From: Aplectana chamaeleonis
Taxonomy: Eukaryota; Nematoda; Chromadorea; Rhabditida; Cosmocercidae
Direction: 5' to 3'
Assembly (NCBI GenBank): GCA_029168955.1
Contig: JAPDOI010000040.1
Coordinates: forward strand, 1,054,001 to 1,118,000
DNA: 64,000 nt
Positions 22,411 to 32,668 of this stretch are shown piece after piece (the first letter of the stretch is position 1; each line of letters begins with the position of its first letter). Both the position numbers and the translations under genes were made by a program. The notes under the pieces were generated by a model, which saw only the letters and a list, made by a program, of their open reading frames with translations, did not search any database and was not told the DNA's origin.

Positions 22411-25400
22411 CAGTGCGGTCGGCTGCCAAGGGTAAAAAGGCGGCGGCGGGCGGGGGGCGCCGCCGTTTTTGTGCGGCGTCCAATTCAGGAACGGTTTACC
22501 GCGTTTAACGACTTCCCCGGTTGGTTCTGTTTCTGTGACACTTTTGAGGCAGCCCTGCGATTCTGCCAAATACGTTTGAGGAAATTTCGAAAAGTTCGAA
22601 ATTTTTTCGAGAAATTGAACTGAAAGGATGACGAGTCTTCAGAAACTCATAAACATTCTCAAAACGACGGCTTTTGATCAAAGAAATTTGTAAGTGATAC
22701 AAAACATGCAGTATACCGTGTGTAAAACATTTTGTCAGAAAACTGCGAGCTGGAAATAAAAATGCCCTGGATGAAAATTACAATACAGCACTGCAGAGCC
22801 CGATTGAAATCAATTTTCGGCTCAGATAGGCCTATGCTGATTGAAATGTTATAATGATGATTCAAATGATTTATATGCACAACCACGAATACACCGAACA
22901 ATTTTCTGGTTGAACGGGCATTTTTGAAAAAAATTCCAAAAACTAGTGTTTTTTTGGAAATTCAATGTCTATTCAAAGACCCTAACAAATCTGCTTCTTT
23001 GTTTTGATTTATGATTTCTTTAGAGCTAGGTATGTGACACCACAAGTGAGTTATCTGGTCATTTTTGATAGCTGATTTCCAAATTATCATTTACTCAACA
23101 TTGTTCCGCGAGACGTGACCAGTTCTTATGAGGTCATCGAATGTATAGCTCCTGTAAAAAAGATTTCTCGAAGAAGTTAGCTATGAAAAAGTCTATGTGG
23201 TCATCAGTAAAAAATAGCAGAATGTAAGAAACACGAAAACGAGAAAATTTGTTTTTTTTTTGAAATTTCGCATTTTTGGTTTTTTTTTCTGTTGTGTTTC
23301 AACACTTATTAAAAAGCTTCACTGTGCAATGCATCGATGATAACTCTGCTTTCTGATGAGGGCACCCATTTCTACATTATAAATTAGTTTGAGGCCAAAA
23401 CATAGAAAAATGGGTGAGACATTTGTTTTCAAAAACTGCTTCGCGCTCACATTAGTGGCATTTCTTTCATATCCAGGTTTATCTGTATTTATGAGAAGAA
23501 ATTGGTTATGATACTGCAGCAAAAGTTTATTCGCGTTTCAGTGAACATTTCTGAAACCCATGTAGAAGTTTTCATAGAAAACGATTCAACTTCGGTTTTG
23601 CAAAAAATAATGATATCAAAAGTTCAATATTTGCACCGATGTCAAACAATTTGTATTTAAGCTTTATCAACGCGCTTGTCAAATATAAAAGAGAAAAAGG
23701 ATTGCGATTGAACCTCACAGTGTGGACGAGTTTACCTAAGTGGTCATGAAAAAAACAGGAACCAAACACAGCTGGTCATGCTCAAAACTATTTTCCTCAG
23801 AGTAAATTGATCCCAAATCAGTCCACTTCGTGATAATGAAGCGAAACGCTCACACACAGAATAGTAATGAGCCAAACTTCTGAATAGGCGACAAAGAAAA
23901 TCTCAAACGTGAATGCGAAAATATTCGATTTTTTCGTTGATGGAATTCTGAGCTCAGGGTCCAGGGTCCGATCTGGGCTCACTATTGACAGACGACTGTC
24001 ATTAGAGTGAAATCGACGAAATCCGTGCTCGCTCACAAAAACACCCAAATAACATTCATATTCACAGAAAAAACTCATAAAAAAATTTTGTTCGAAAAGT
24101 GATTCGGAGAGGGAAGATGTGCGTAGAGAACGACCAACTTTTTCACAGAAAGCAAAATTTGAAAAAATATGAATCCGCTGATCCAGCAACGATTCTTTCA
24201 CGCTTGTGTACAGATGCGAATATGCAGGTTGTGGCAAATATCATAGCTCCTTTGAATGTGCCCTAGATTCCTGCCGGCATCGACATGCGCTCGTCCGGGT
24301 AATTACGGACTTCGCACCTCCAGTTGGACGTGTCAGGGCACTGCAACCCGATGCCAGGAGGAATCTAGGACACATTCAGTGGAGCTATGATATTCGCCCT
24401 CAGAATTCCATCGACGAAAAAATCTAATATTTTCGCATCCACGTTTGAGATTTTCCTTGTCGCCTATTCAAAGGCTTGGCTCATTACTATTCTGTGTGTG
24501 AGCGTTTCGCTTCATTATCATGGTATGGACTGATTTGGGACCAATATACTCTGAGGAAAATAGTTTTGAGCATGACCAGCTGTGTTTGGTTCCTGTTTTT
24601 TTCATGACCACTTAGGTAAACTCGTCCACACTGTGAGGTTCAATCGCAATCCTTTTTCTCTTTTATATGTGACAAGCGCGTTGGTAAAGCTTAAACACAA
24701 ATTGTTTGACATCGGTGCAAATATTGAACTTTTAATATCATTATTTTTTGCAAAACCGAAGTTAAGTCGTTTTCTATGAAAACTTCTACATGGGTTTCAG
24801 AAATGTTCACTGAAACGCGAATAAACTTTTGCTGCAGTATCATAACCAATTTCTTCTCATAAATACAGATAAACCTGGATATGAAAGAAATGCCACTAAT
24901 GTGAGCGCGAAGCAGTTTTTGAAAACAAATGTCTCACCCATTTTTCTATCTTTTGGCCTCAAACTAATTTATAATGTAGAAATGGGTGCCCTCATCAGAA
25001 AGCAGAGTTATCATCGCTGCATTGCACAGTGAAGCATTTTAATAAGTGCTGAAACACAACAGAAAAACAACGAAAAATGCGAAATTTCAAAAAAATAAAC
25101 AAATTTTCTCGTTTTCGTGTTTCTTATATTCTGCTATTTTTTACTGATGCCCACATGGACTTTTTCATAGCTAACTTATTCGAAAAATCTTTTTTACAGA
25201 AGCTATACACTCGAGGACCTCATAAAAACTGGTCACGTCTCGCGGAACAATGTTGAGTAAATGATAATTTGGAAATCAGCTATCAAAAATGACCAGATAA
25301 CTCACTTGTGGTGTCACATACCTAGCTCTAAAGAAATCATAAATCAAAACAAAGAAGCAGATTTGTTAGGGTCTTTAAATAGACATTGAATTTCCAAAAA

Positions 25401-25941
25401 AAAACACTAGTTTTTGAAAATTCCTCAAAAATGCCCGTTCAACCAGAAAATTTTTGGGTGTATTCGTGGTTGTGCATATAAATCATTAGAATCATCATTA
25501 TAACATTTCAATCAGCATAGGCCTATCTGAGCAGAAAATTGATTTCAATCGGGCTCTGCAGTGCTGTATTGTAAATTTCATCTAGAGAATTTTTATTTCC
25601 AGCTCGCAGTTTTCTGAAAAAATGTTTTATACACGGTATACTGCATGTTTTGTATCACTTACAAATTTCTTTGATCATAAGCCGTTGTTTTGAAAATGTT
25701 TATGAGTTTCTGAAGACTCGTCATCCTTTCAGTTCAATTTCTCGAAAAAATTTCGAACTTTTCGTAATTTCTTCAAACTTCTTTGGCAGAATCGCACGGC
25801 TGCCTCGAAAGTGTCACAGTAACAGAATCAACCGGGGAGGTCGTTAAACGCGGTAAACCGTTCCTGAATTGGACGCCGCACAAAAACGGCGGCGGCCGCC
25901 GCCCGCCGCCGCCTTTTTACCCTTGGCAGCCGACCGCACTG
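22411..25941. mobile_element. Giant foldback element, 3.5 kb, TA-flanked
   Basis: Termini CAGTGCGGTCGGCTGCC and its complement, flanked by TA (22409-22410, 25942-25943). The arms, about 22411-23953 and 24405-25941, are inverted copies over roughly 1.5 kb. The same short frames appear in both, for example 23319-23522 on minus and 24829-25032 on plus. The GC-rich tips (CGGCGGCGG) contrast with AT-rich arms. The centre of about 450 bp is unique apart from a smaller palindrome. No transposase domain is seen in either arm, so it appears non-autonomous. TA target and CAGT-type ends resemble Tc1/mariner elements, but this is inference. Confidence 0.85.
24237..24392. repeat. Small palindrome in the centre of the giant foldback
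   Basis: ATATCATAGCTCCTTTGAAT and CCTAGATTCCTG at the left pair with the complement at the right (ATCTAGGACACATTCAG, GGAGCTATGATAT). It sits between the two long arms. Confidence 0.75.
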
Positions 25942-25943
25942 TA

Positions 25944-26214
25944 AATATGACATTACCGAGCCATCACTTTTGTCAGAGAGAGCTAAACTATTAAAAATTC
26001 TCCATTGTTCAAACTGATACGTTGGTTCTGACAACTCTTGGACGTTTTCTTTCTCCAATGAATAATATAAAGTGCAGTACATATATCTGTGCATGTTTCG
26101 GGATCGATTTTTATATGTATAGTTGGTAATTTACTAAGACAGAATTTCTTTAAAAATGATTCCCTGGAACCAAATGTGCTTCTGGGACTTGAGGGTAGTT
26201 TGAGTTGATTTTTT
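25944..26214. other. No recognisable gene
   Basis: AT-rich stretch following the foldback; no splice-supported exon. Confidence 0.3.
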
Positions 26215-26364
26215 GGAAATTTCCGCGTTTCGGCTTCCGCAAACCGAAGTTCCGCGCATTTTTGGGCGTTTCGCACCCGATTTTCGAAAACCGAAAAAAA
26301 AATTTTGTTCCGGAACCCGAAAACCGATTTCCGAATTTTTGAACTTTCATTCCGCTCATCCCTG
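26215..26364 (-). repeat. Dispersed repeat starting CAGGGATGAGCGGAA (copy 2)
   Basis: Opposite orientation to the copy at 17682. Reads TTCCGCGTTTCGGCTTCCGC to TTCCGCTCATCCCTG with repeated CCGAAA motifs. Confidence 0.6.
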
Positions 26365-26368
26365 GGCC

Positions 26369-26637
26369 GAATGAGAATGGCTGCCCACGCAGCCGGCGTG
26401 CTTGGCAGGCGGCCGTCGCATGTGCCGCCCTCGGACGAGTGTTGAATTTCAACGACGGCCGTCCCCATCTCCCACCGTCTGCAGTGCTGATTGATCGGCG
26501 CAGTGCTCGCTGCCAGCCGGTGCCGGCCCCGTTCGTAGTCGATGGCGGTGGGGACTTTTCGCATGCTCGTCCGAGAGCGGCGAACGCGACGGCCGCCTGC
26601 CAAGCACGCCGGCCGCATGGGTCGCCATTCTCATTCG
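26369..26637. repeat. GC-rich inverted repeat, 269 bp
   Basis: GAATGAGAATGGC and GCCGGCGTGCTTGGCAGGCG at the left pair with CGCCTGCCAAGCACGCCGGC and GCCATTCTCATTC at the right. Arms of about 70 bp; the loop holds CAGTGCTGATTGATCGGCG. Confidence 0.8.
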
Positions 26638-26900
26638 GACGCACCTTACATAATGTTGCGTTGTGATCTAGTAGGTGGAAAATTCAGCGATCACAAGTAT
26701 ATCGAAAGGCACACATATCGAAAGATTTCTAAAAGGAAAAAATCATAGTCATTTCAACGAGTATGGCCCAAACATTGAGAGTACATGATTTTTTCTGGAA
26801 CTGAGGTACGTTTTGGAACGCAATTTTAACCTTCGCAACAATCATCTCATTGCTGAACCGGTAAGCTAATTTGTTTTTTCCTCATTTCTCTGAAAGTTTT

Positions 26901-27163
26901 GGCAAAGAAATAGCCACCCCGCCAGGTTCCGCAGCGGCTCCCGGTGGGCTACTTCTCGGCTATTTATCGATTATTTCTCGTTTATTACGCGGCCAGTGCC
27001 CGACCGAGACCACGTTTCCGCGAAATAGCCCACCAGGCTCTACAGCGGCTCCTGGTGGGCTGTATCCAGGCTATTTCGCGGCCATTGCTCGGCCGAGATG
27101 TAGCCGAGAAGTAGCCACCAGGAGCCGCTGCGGAGCCGGGAGGGCTATTTCTCGGCTATTTCC
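26901..27163. repeat. Inverted repeat rich in GGCTATTTCTCGGC
   Basis: AGCCACCCCGCCAGG... and CCGCAGCGGCTCCCGGTGGGC at the left are complementary to GAGAAGTAGCCACCAGGAGC and the following GCTGCGGAGCCGGGAGGGCT at the right. Further TATTTCGCGGC strings recur at 27400-27500. Confidence 0.65.
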
Positions 27164-27235
27164 TAGCAACTGGTGCTTTTCACACAGCCGCCAATCTGGA
27201 TATGATGCTGCAAACTTTTATTGCCTTTCTTACAG

Positions 27236-27776
27236 ACATATTCACAATCACAGACAACGATACCGATAATCATATCGAAAAAACGCTCATGTAAGTGGGA
27301 GCAGTAATAGTGGGTGATCAAGAAACCCGATTTTATCCGTACCTTTCCGGAGTAGGGCACGGTTCAGCAGACCCAAGCAGACCATGTATTTGGCGACCAT
27401 TTCGCGGCCAGTGTTATTTAGCGGTTATTCTGCGGCTATTTCGCGGCAAGCATTATTTGACGGCCATTTCATGACAAGCAGGCATTTCGCGGCTATTTTT
27501 CGGTCAAAACTCTCAGAGTTGTTCCTTTTGTAACAATACATTTTTCAGAAGAGGAGAGCAGTCGCGAATGAGCCGTCTACCACTGCGCGGTAATGATGAG
27601 TACACGCCGAAGACGGAGCTCATCTTGGCTAAAGTCGTAACAACTTGGTTTATATTCTTGTTGATTTTCATATATGTTCTCTTTTTGAGCACGTTTTTAG
27701 CCTTCCCTATTTCACTTTGTGGGACCTGCATTAATTGCAGCCTTCGGGTTGTCCAGGATAGTTTGCCTTTCATTTG
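27236..27776 (+). CDS. Last two exons of a possible membrane protein gene
   Basis: Exon 27236-27290 lies between a good acceptor (TTGCCTTTCTTACAG) and a consensus donor (CTCAT|GTAAGTG). Exon 27549-27776 follows CATTTTTCAG. Joining them keeps one frame: IFTITDNDTDNHIEKTLI, then RGEQSRMSRLPLRGNDEYTP, and a stop TGA at 27774-27776. Within the last exon a segment of about 30 residues, TTWFIFLLIFIYVLFLSTFL onward, is strongly hydrophobic and is read as one membrane span, followed by a short Cys-containing tail (CGTCINC). The matching intron phase is the main support. The 258-bp intron contains TATTTCGCGGC repeats. No upstream exon was found and no family is recognised. A minus-strand open frame covers the same bases but lacks splice support. 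Confidence 0.5.
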
Positions 27777-28970
27777 AAAATTTTTTATCCATGACCGCTG
27801 GTTTTCATGGTGTGGAATCATGAAATATCATTTCTGTATAATGTTAATCCTGTATATGTTAAACCTGTATCATTGTTGCTTGCAGCTTGTGAGGAGACCT
27901 CATTTTCTACATGTATGAGATTCATACTGTGTTGTTAGCGTTTTTACAGTTTTTGATTTTGAATTTTGCTTTGTTTTTGAAGGAAATTGCATTGGAAGTA
28001 AATTGTTGTTTGATTTTTTGTTGATTAACGTTTTGATACTGTTGCGATTCGTTACAAAAAGGTGAGGAAATGCGTAAGTCTTCTGAGCAGTTTTAGCACA
28101 GTAGACATTTAGCGATCGAGGAAGCTAGCGGAAAGGTAAGCGGTATGGTAAGCGTTTTGAGACCTGGCTCCCTAAGAACGGCCTCACAGAGCCAACTAAG
28201 TCCCTGCAAAACTCAGCTTTGGTCCCTCCCAATAGCACACTTAGGAGGAACCAACTCCGCCCACTTTAGGGGATCGTCCCCAGCTGTTGGTGGGGATGGA
28301 ATGAGTTTGGGTTGAGGATCGTCCCAAGAGTTCATCAGAGTAGAAAATTCCTTCTGTCTCCAAGTTTTCTTCGACTTCGTGATAGTTTTTATTTAGTAAG
28401 TTTCTCTACGATCAAGTACGGACTAAGTTGAACATTTTCCAACCGCCAAACTTTGCTCAAAAATACTTCATTGAGTCCAAAACCCATGAAAAATCGGTTC
28501 TGATGAATAGTTTCCTTGCCTACACACCTGGCTGAGGCCCCCTGACAATCACGAAAAAATAAAATCTGAGATAAGCTCAAGTTGCGTTAACTTTTTTGAT
28601 AGAGGATAGGAGAAAACTACACCAGGTCGGAAATGGTGGTCTGAGCTTGTAAGGTAGTGCTATATCCAGCTGTGAGTGGACACTTGGAGCCAACTTTTCT
28701 AGCTTAGTTTCGCGTGTCTGGATTTCCGTTACAAAATGAGCCTTGAAGATGGCTCTAACTGCGCTTGGAACCGTTTTTTGTGTGCTCTAACAGATTCCAA
28801 GAGCTCGATAGATCATCCAAATAAGCCAGGAGGAACTTCTGAAGTATTAATTTTCTTAATACTTTCATGTTTCTAGCATTCCAGAAGCACACGTTTAATA
28901 CCGCCTCTTTTACCAACGCCACAACAATGCAATCGATTCAAAGTAGTATGTAGTTCTGGGCCTCCCCACC
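27777..28970. other. Possible 3' UTR then intergenic sequence
   Basis: T-rich sequence downstream of the preceding gene with several ATGTT/TGTAT strings. A GGGGATCGTCCCCA string near 28270 matches one near 7690. No exon supported up to the MITE stack. Confidence 0.35.
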
Positions 28971-28974
28971 TTAA

Positions 28975-29422
28975 AGGCAGTGTTCACGATAAATCTCGTT
29001 CTCGAGGTTTCAGTGTGAAGCATTAAGTTGGCAGATGCTGGAGAGGATAGGGTCGGAGAAAGCAGCGAAAAAGGGCCACAATTCGATAAAAACTGCTTTG
29101 AAAGTTATCCCAGTGCGCCTACCTATCCCGGTCCGCCCCCCATTCGGACGAGTTCGTGACGCCGCAAACATTTCGATGGCAAATTGCCAAGCAACACTGC
29201 CGCGTCCATCCTGATCGATTCGCGCAGATTTCGCAATCAGCGCGCGCTTGCGGAAATCAGCAGGGCCCACGATTCTCGTCCACGCCCTGAACGTTAGAAA
29301 CCGTTATTTTAGCATATTCTGAACATTTTTCTTCGCTGTTTCTTGACTTTTAGTTATCTCACGGCCAAACAATCCTATTTTTGGGTCGAACTCAAGTGCG
29401 ATATTCACCGTCAACACTGCCT
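28975..29422. mobile_element. TTAA MITE, family X
   Basis: 448 bp, AGGCAGTGTTCACGATAAAT to CGTCAACACTGCCT, TTAA at 28971-28974 and 29423-29426. The right TTAA is shared with the next element. The interior differs from families A to D but carries CGGACGAGTTCGTGACG. Confidence 0.85.
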
Positions 29423-29426
29423 TTAA

Positions 29427-29895
29427 AGGCACAGTCCAACCTCGGAATCGTTTTTCTGTTTTTGTGCCTATCGTGGGGACGGTCCCGCGCTGATTCCAAC
29501 GATGTCTCTGGAATCGTACAAGACCCCCTAGAAACGGAGTTATGGTCCCTCAAAAATTGAGCTGCGGAAGCACGGTGAACGAGTTGTCCGAGGCTTGCAA
29601 CTTTGGTCATTTGCAACCGATGTATGCGAGCGAACCTGAATGGATAGAGAGGCTCAGAATGAAGGGACGAACGGGGCTAGCGATCGGAAACCATCTCTCA
29701 TATCGCCACTGTGGAGCTCGAAAGATTGAAAAAGGGGCGTGCCAAAGTGGCTTCCGGATGAGGGTGCCCCAGGGTGGCTTCCTCCTATATCTCGCTTATT
29801 CGATGAGCTCGCACATGGCAGGTCTTATATAGAGTGGGTCTACATGACACTTATGTGGAAATCTCAGATTTTGTCCCTGAGCTTGGACTATGCCT
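29427..29895 (+). mobile_element. TTAA MITE, mosaic of family C ends and family A interior (copy C4)
   Basis: Begins AGGCACAGTCCAACCTCGG and ends GAGCTTGGACTATGCCT, both family C termini, but the inside from about 29450 to 29730 (TCGTTTTTCTG, CGGTCCC.CGCTGATTCC, GGTGAACGAGTTGTCCGAGG) is family A. Shares TTAA with neighbours on both sides (29423-29426, 29896-29899). Confidence 0.85.
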
Positions 29896-29899
29896 TTAA

Positions 29900-30385
29900 A
29901 GGCAGTGTTCACGATGAAAAATGTGTCAAACTTTCCACTAGGAATGGGTTGTGGAGGGGCACACCGTAAAGTTGACGCCGGAAGAACGCATGAAAACGAG
30001 CCAGGAAAAGCTCCAAAGGGGCCCGAAGTTGCCACTTCGAACGCAAGGTAAACCCCAAAAGCGCAACACACGCCCACCGACGTGAACAAATGAAAGCTCG
30101 AGATCGTGAGATGAGCGATGATTTCCAGTCATTAGCCCCGTTCTTCCCTCCATTCTCAACTTCTCTCTCTACTCAGGTCAGCTCGCATACATCGGCTGCA
30201 AAAGACGGAAGTTACAAGCCTCGGACAACTCGTCCACCATGTTTCCTTAGCTCAATTTTTGAGGGGCCATAACTCCGTTCCTAGAAGGTCTTGTACGATT
30301 CCAAAAACATCATTCGAATCAGCATGGGACCGTCTTCAAGATAGACAAAAAAGCAGAAAAACGATTCTTATCGTGAACACTGCCT
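29900..30385 (-). mobile_element. TTAA MITE, family A (copy A-iii)
   Basis: 486 bp, reversed relative to A-ii. AGGCAGTGTTCACGATG at the left and TTATCGTGAACACTGCCT at the right; left TTAA is shared with C4 and the right is TTGA. Subtype 2 interior. Confidence 0.9.
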
Positions 30386-30451
30386 TTGAAGGGAAAAATT
30401 CTTTTTCTGCACAAAAAGAGGTTTAAAACCACATTGCAGTTAGCAATTTAA

Positions 30452-30903
30452 ATGCAGCATACCTGCTCGTAAACGTGATTGAGATAACTACGGAAATAGA
30501 ATGGTATTGCCCAGATTACAACGCCTACGCATTTTGAAGTGTCAAAAACGACCCACAATGCCGCTACATGAGTTAGAAGTTGGCCCCGCCCTGTATTTTC
30601 ACGCCCCCTGTATTTGCCCTTTTCCTCCAACGCAAGGTTGCTGGGCCATCATTACCGCCAGTACTATCGGTGGAATGCCTAACAAGTGAGCCACACACGT
30701 CACTGACGGCGAAGATGACGCAGCAACACTGCTTTGGAGGAAAAGGGCAAATACAGGGGGCGTGAAAATACAGGGCGGGGCCAACTTCTAACTCACGTAG
30801 CGGCATTGTGGGTCGTTTTTGACACTACAAAATGTATGTTTTAAGCCATACGGTTCGATTCACGTAGTTATCTCAACCACGTTTACGAGCGTGTATGCTG
30901 CCT
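30452..30903. mobile_element. TTAA-flanked full-length palindrome, family H
   Basis: 452 bp, TTAA at 30448-30451 and 30904-30907. The two halves are complementary along nearly their whole length (GCTCGTAAACGTG, GAGATAACTAC, CCACAATGCCGCTAC, GGGCAAATACAGGGGGCGTG). The outer 45 bp resemble the family D end: both read GAGATAACTA, then a CGAGCGTGT.TGCTGCCT terminus. Confidence 0.85.
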
Positions 30904-30907
30904 TTAA

Positions 30908-31220
30908 GTCACAGTTGAACGAAGAAAAACAAAAATTAGCAGAATATTTGTTTCAAAATAGGTTTCATTAAACCCATGGCTACAAAAAAATCAGAAATAA
31001 TTGGAAAAATGACCTTTCATGCAGAAGAACTCACCTTAGTACTGGAGGAGAGGATAACTAGCTGAATATCCTGAAATAATCTGTGACTGCCGCCAGCTGT
31101 TTTGTGCTCGCTGAACGCCCGTCTGGCTCGTCCACTCGTCGTCGATTTATTTTAACCATTGATTTCGGCTTACTGTACGAAGATGTAGAACGCAAACCTG
31201 AGGAGTGCGACGACCGTCAT
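30908..31220. other. No recognisable gene
   Basis: Short spacer between palindromes; no exon supported. Confidence 0.3.
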
Positions 31221-31401
31221 GCGGGTGGTGGCCATCGTGTATCAACACCCCTGAGGAGGCGGGAGAAACGGGGGAGGAGCGAGGTTCCTGATTGGACGCT
31301 ACGCGGAACTAGGCCGTGTTGCGTCCAATCAGGAACCTCGATCCTCCCCCGTTTCTCCCGCCTTCTCGGCGGTGTTGATACACGATGGCCACCACCCCCG
31401 T
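31221..31401. repeat. GC-rich palindrome, 180 bp
   Basis: GGGTGGTGGCCATCGTGTAT pairs with ATACACGATGGCCACCACCC, and GGCGGGAGAAACGGGGGAGG with its near-complement. The centre contains GTTCCTGATTGGACGC and its complement. Confidence 0.85.
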
Positions 31402-31888
31402 CATGCGAGAACCGTAAGGTGCAAGGGGGCAACTCACGGGGTTCAAAGACAGCCGCGCTGCGTCTTGGCTCAACCTGTGCTATTTCTCCTTGCCCCAACA
31501 GCTGCCAGCAGGCGCGAAGGTGATCCTCTTCGCATCCCAAGTGCGTCGAACCAACCGTGTGGCCACCATTTCCGCCCGCAGGGAGACCAGCCATCGCTAG
31601 CTGTGCGACGGTTCGATTGATGCGGCCATTCCTCCCTGCACAAGTTGCTCACCTCAGCGCACTGGGGGCTTACTACGGGCCTTGGTCTAACGAATGAACC
31701 AGGCGCTATTATTGCGGCTGGCTATGCTGCGTTCGCGAAAGTACCGGCCAACGGGGACTCGATCGTGCGCGACGATGTATCTCCGCAGCGTTGTCCACTC
31801 ATTAGACTAAATTCTATGTACAAGGTGACTCTAATCGATGCGTGTAACCTATCTATGTATAATATACATGTGTTCAACTCGATTTCCA
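31402..31888. other. Putative intron or intergenic sequence
   Basis: No exon recognised; ends in the acceptor AACTCGATTTCCAG at 31889. Confidence 0.3.
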
Positions 31889-31889
31889 G

Positions 31890-32668
31890 CATCAACCTCC
31901 TCCCAGTCGTCAACGAGAGGAAGCTTTGTCACGAAATGTCAAAGGACTCGCGAAACTGTTCAAGGAGTTGAACGTCACCTGCGACTTACATCCAGAATCG
32001 GTCCTACAGAAATTGCAGAATGCCACATTGTATGTTTGCGTTTGTGGCAAGCATAGCCAGAGCTGTGTAATGCTATTTTCAGTGCAGAACCACGTCGTAG
32101 TGTTTTCTCACCATCGCTTCGACGATCTAAGAGACTGAGTGAAATGGACAAAATCTTCCAGGCTATCAATGCAACTACTGGGAAACAAGAACGCCTGAAA
32201 GACCAACCACTAATTCTGGAGGACGACAACCTATCCTATAAACAAAAACTGATAGGTTCGTATAGCAAGCTTGACTGTTTTATCGTCATTTGTTGGAGGT
32301 TGTGTCGACAGTGCTGCGCTGCGGATACCTGAGCCGGCATACACCATTGAATGTGCGCGCGCACTTTCACCAAAAACGCGCAAAAATTCAGACAGACAGA
32401 GTGATGGAGTGCAAAAGTGGTGAGAGGGCAGACAATCCCGAGTGCAAAGGAGCGCAAGCACCCAACTTTGGTGCATGCCGCTTCTAGTGGCGAAATTTGC
32501 CGATGAGTAAAGACATCTGGACGCCCCTCAGTTACGTAGCATCAATACTCACGCTAAGGCCGTGATAATACTTTCAGTGTCGGACACAATGTTTACCATC
32601 TATATCGAACAAAAATCGAAAGGCGAGACACGCACTGTCTTTGTCGCTATCGCTGGTCGTGGGAAGTA
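31890..32668 (+). CDS. Last three exons of an unrecognised gene
   Basis: Exons 31890-32029, 32083-32255 and 32578-32668 are bounded by AG acceptors (GATTTCCAG, GCTATTTTCAG, ATACTTTCAG) and GT donors (ACATT|GTATGT, CTGATAG|GTTCG). All three join in phase: the first ends with two bases of a codon, the second with one. The frame reads NVKGLAKLFKELNVTCDLHP, QKLQNATFAEPRRSVFSPSL, RRSKRLSEMDKIFQAINATT, LILEDDNLSYKQKLI and ends TMFTIYIEQKSKGETRTVFV before TAG at 32666-32668. The first intron is 53 bp, typical of nematodes. The basic RRSKR stretch after a Ser-Pro-rich part could be a nuclear localisation or phosphorylation region. I do not recognise a family. The coherent phases over two introns make a real gene likely. 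Confidence 0.55.

Noticed and set aside
22411..25941. The paired short frames in both arms of the giant foldback as real duplicated genes
   Set aside because: They are 65-67 codons, lack recognisable domains and exist in both arms only because the arms are inverted copies.
31083..31594. Frames of 146 and 125 codons on opposite strands
   Set aside because: Both cross the palindrome 31221-31401 and are shadows of it; no splice support.
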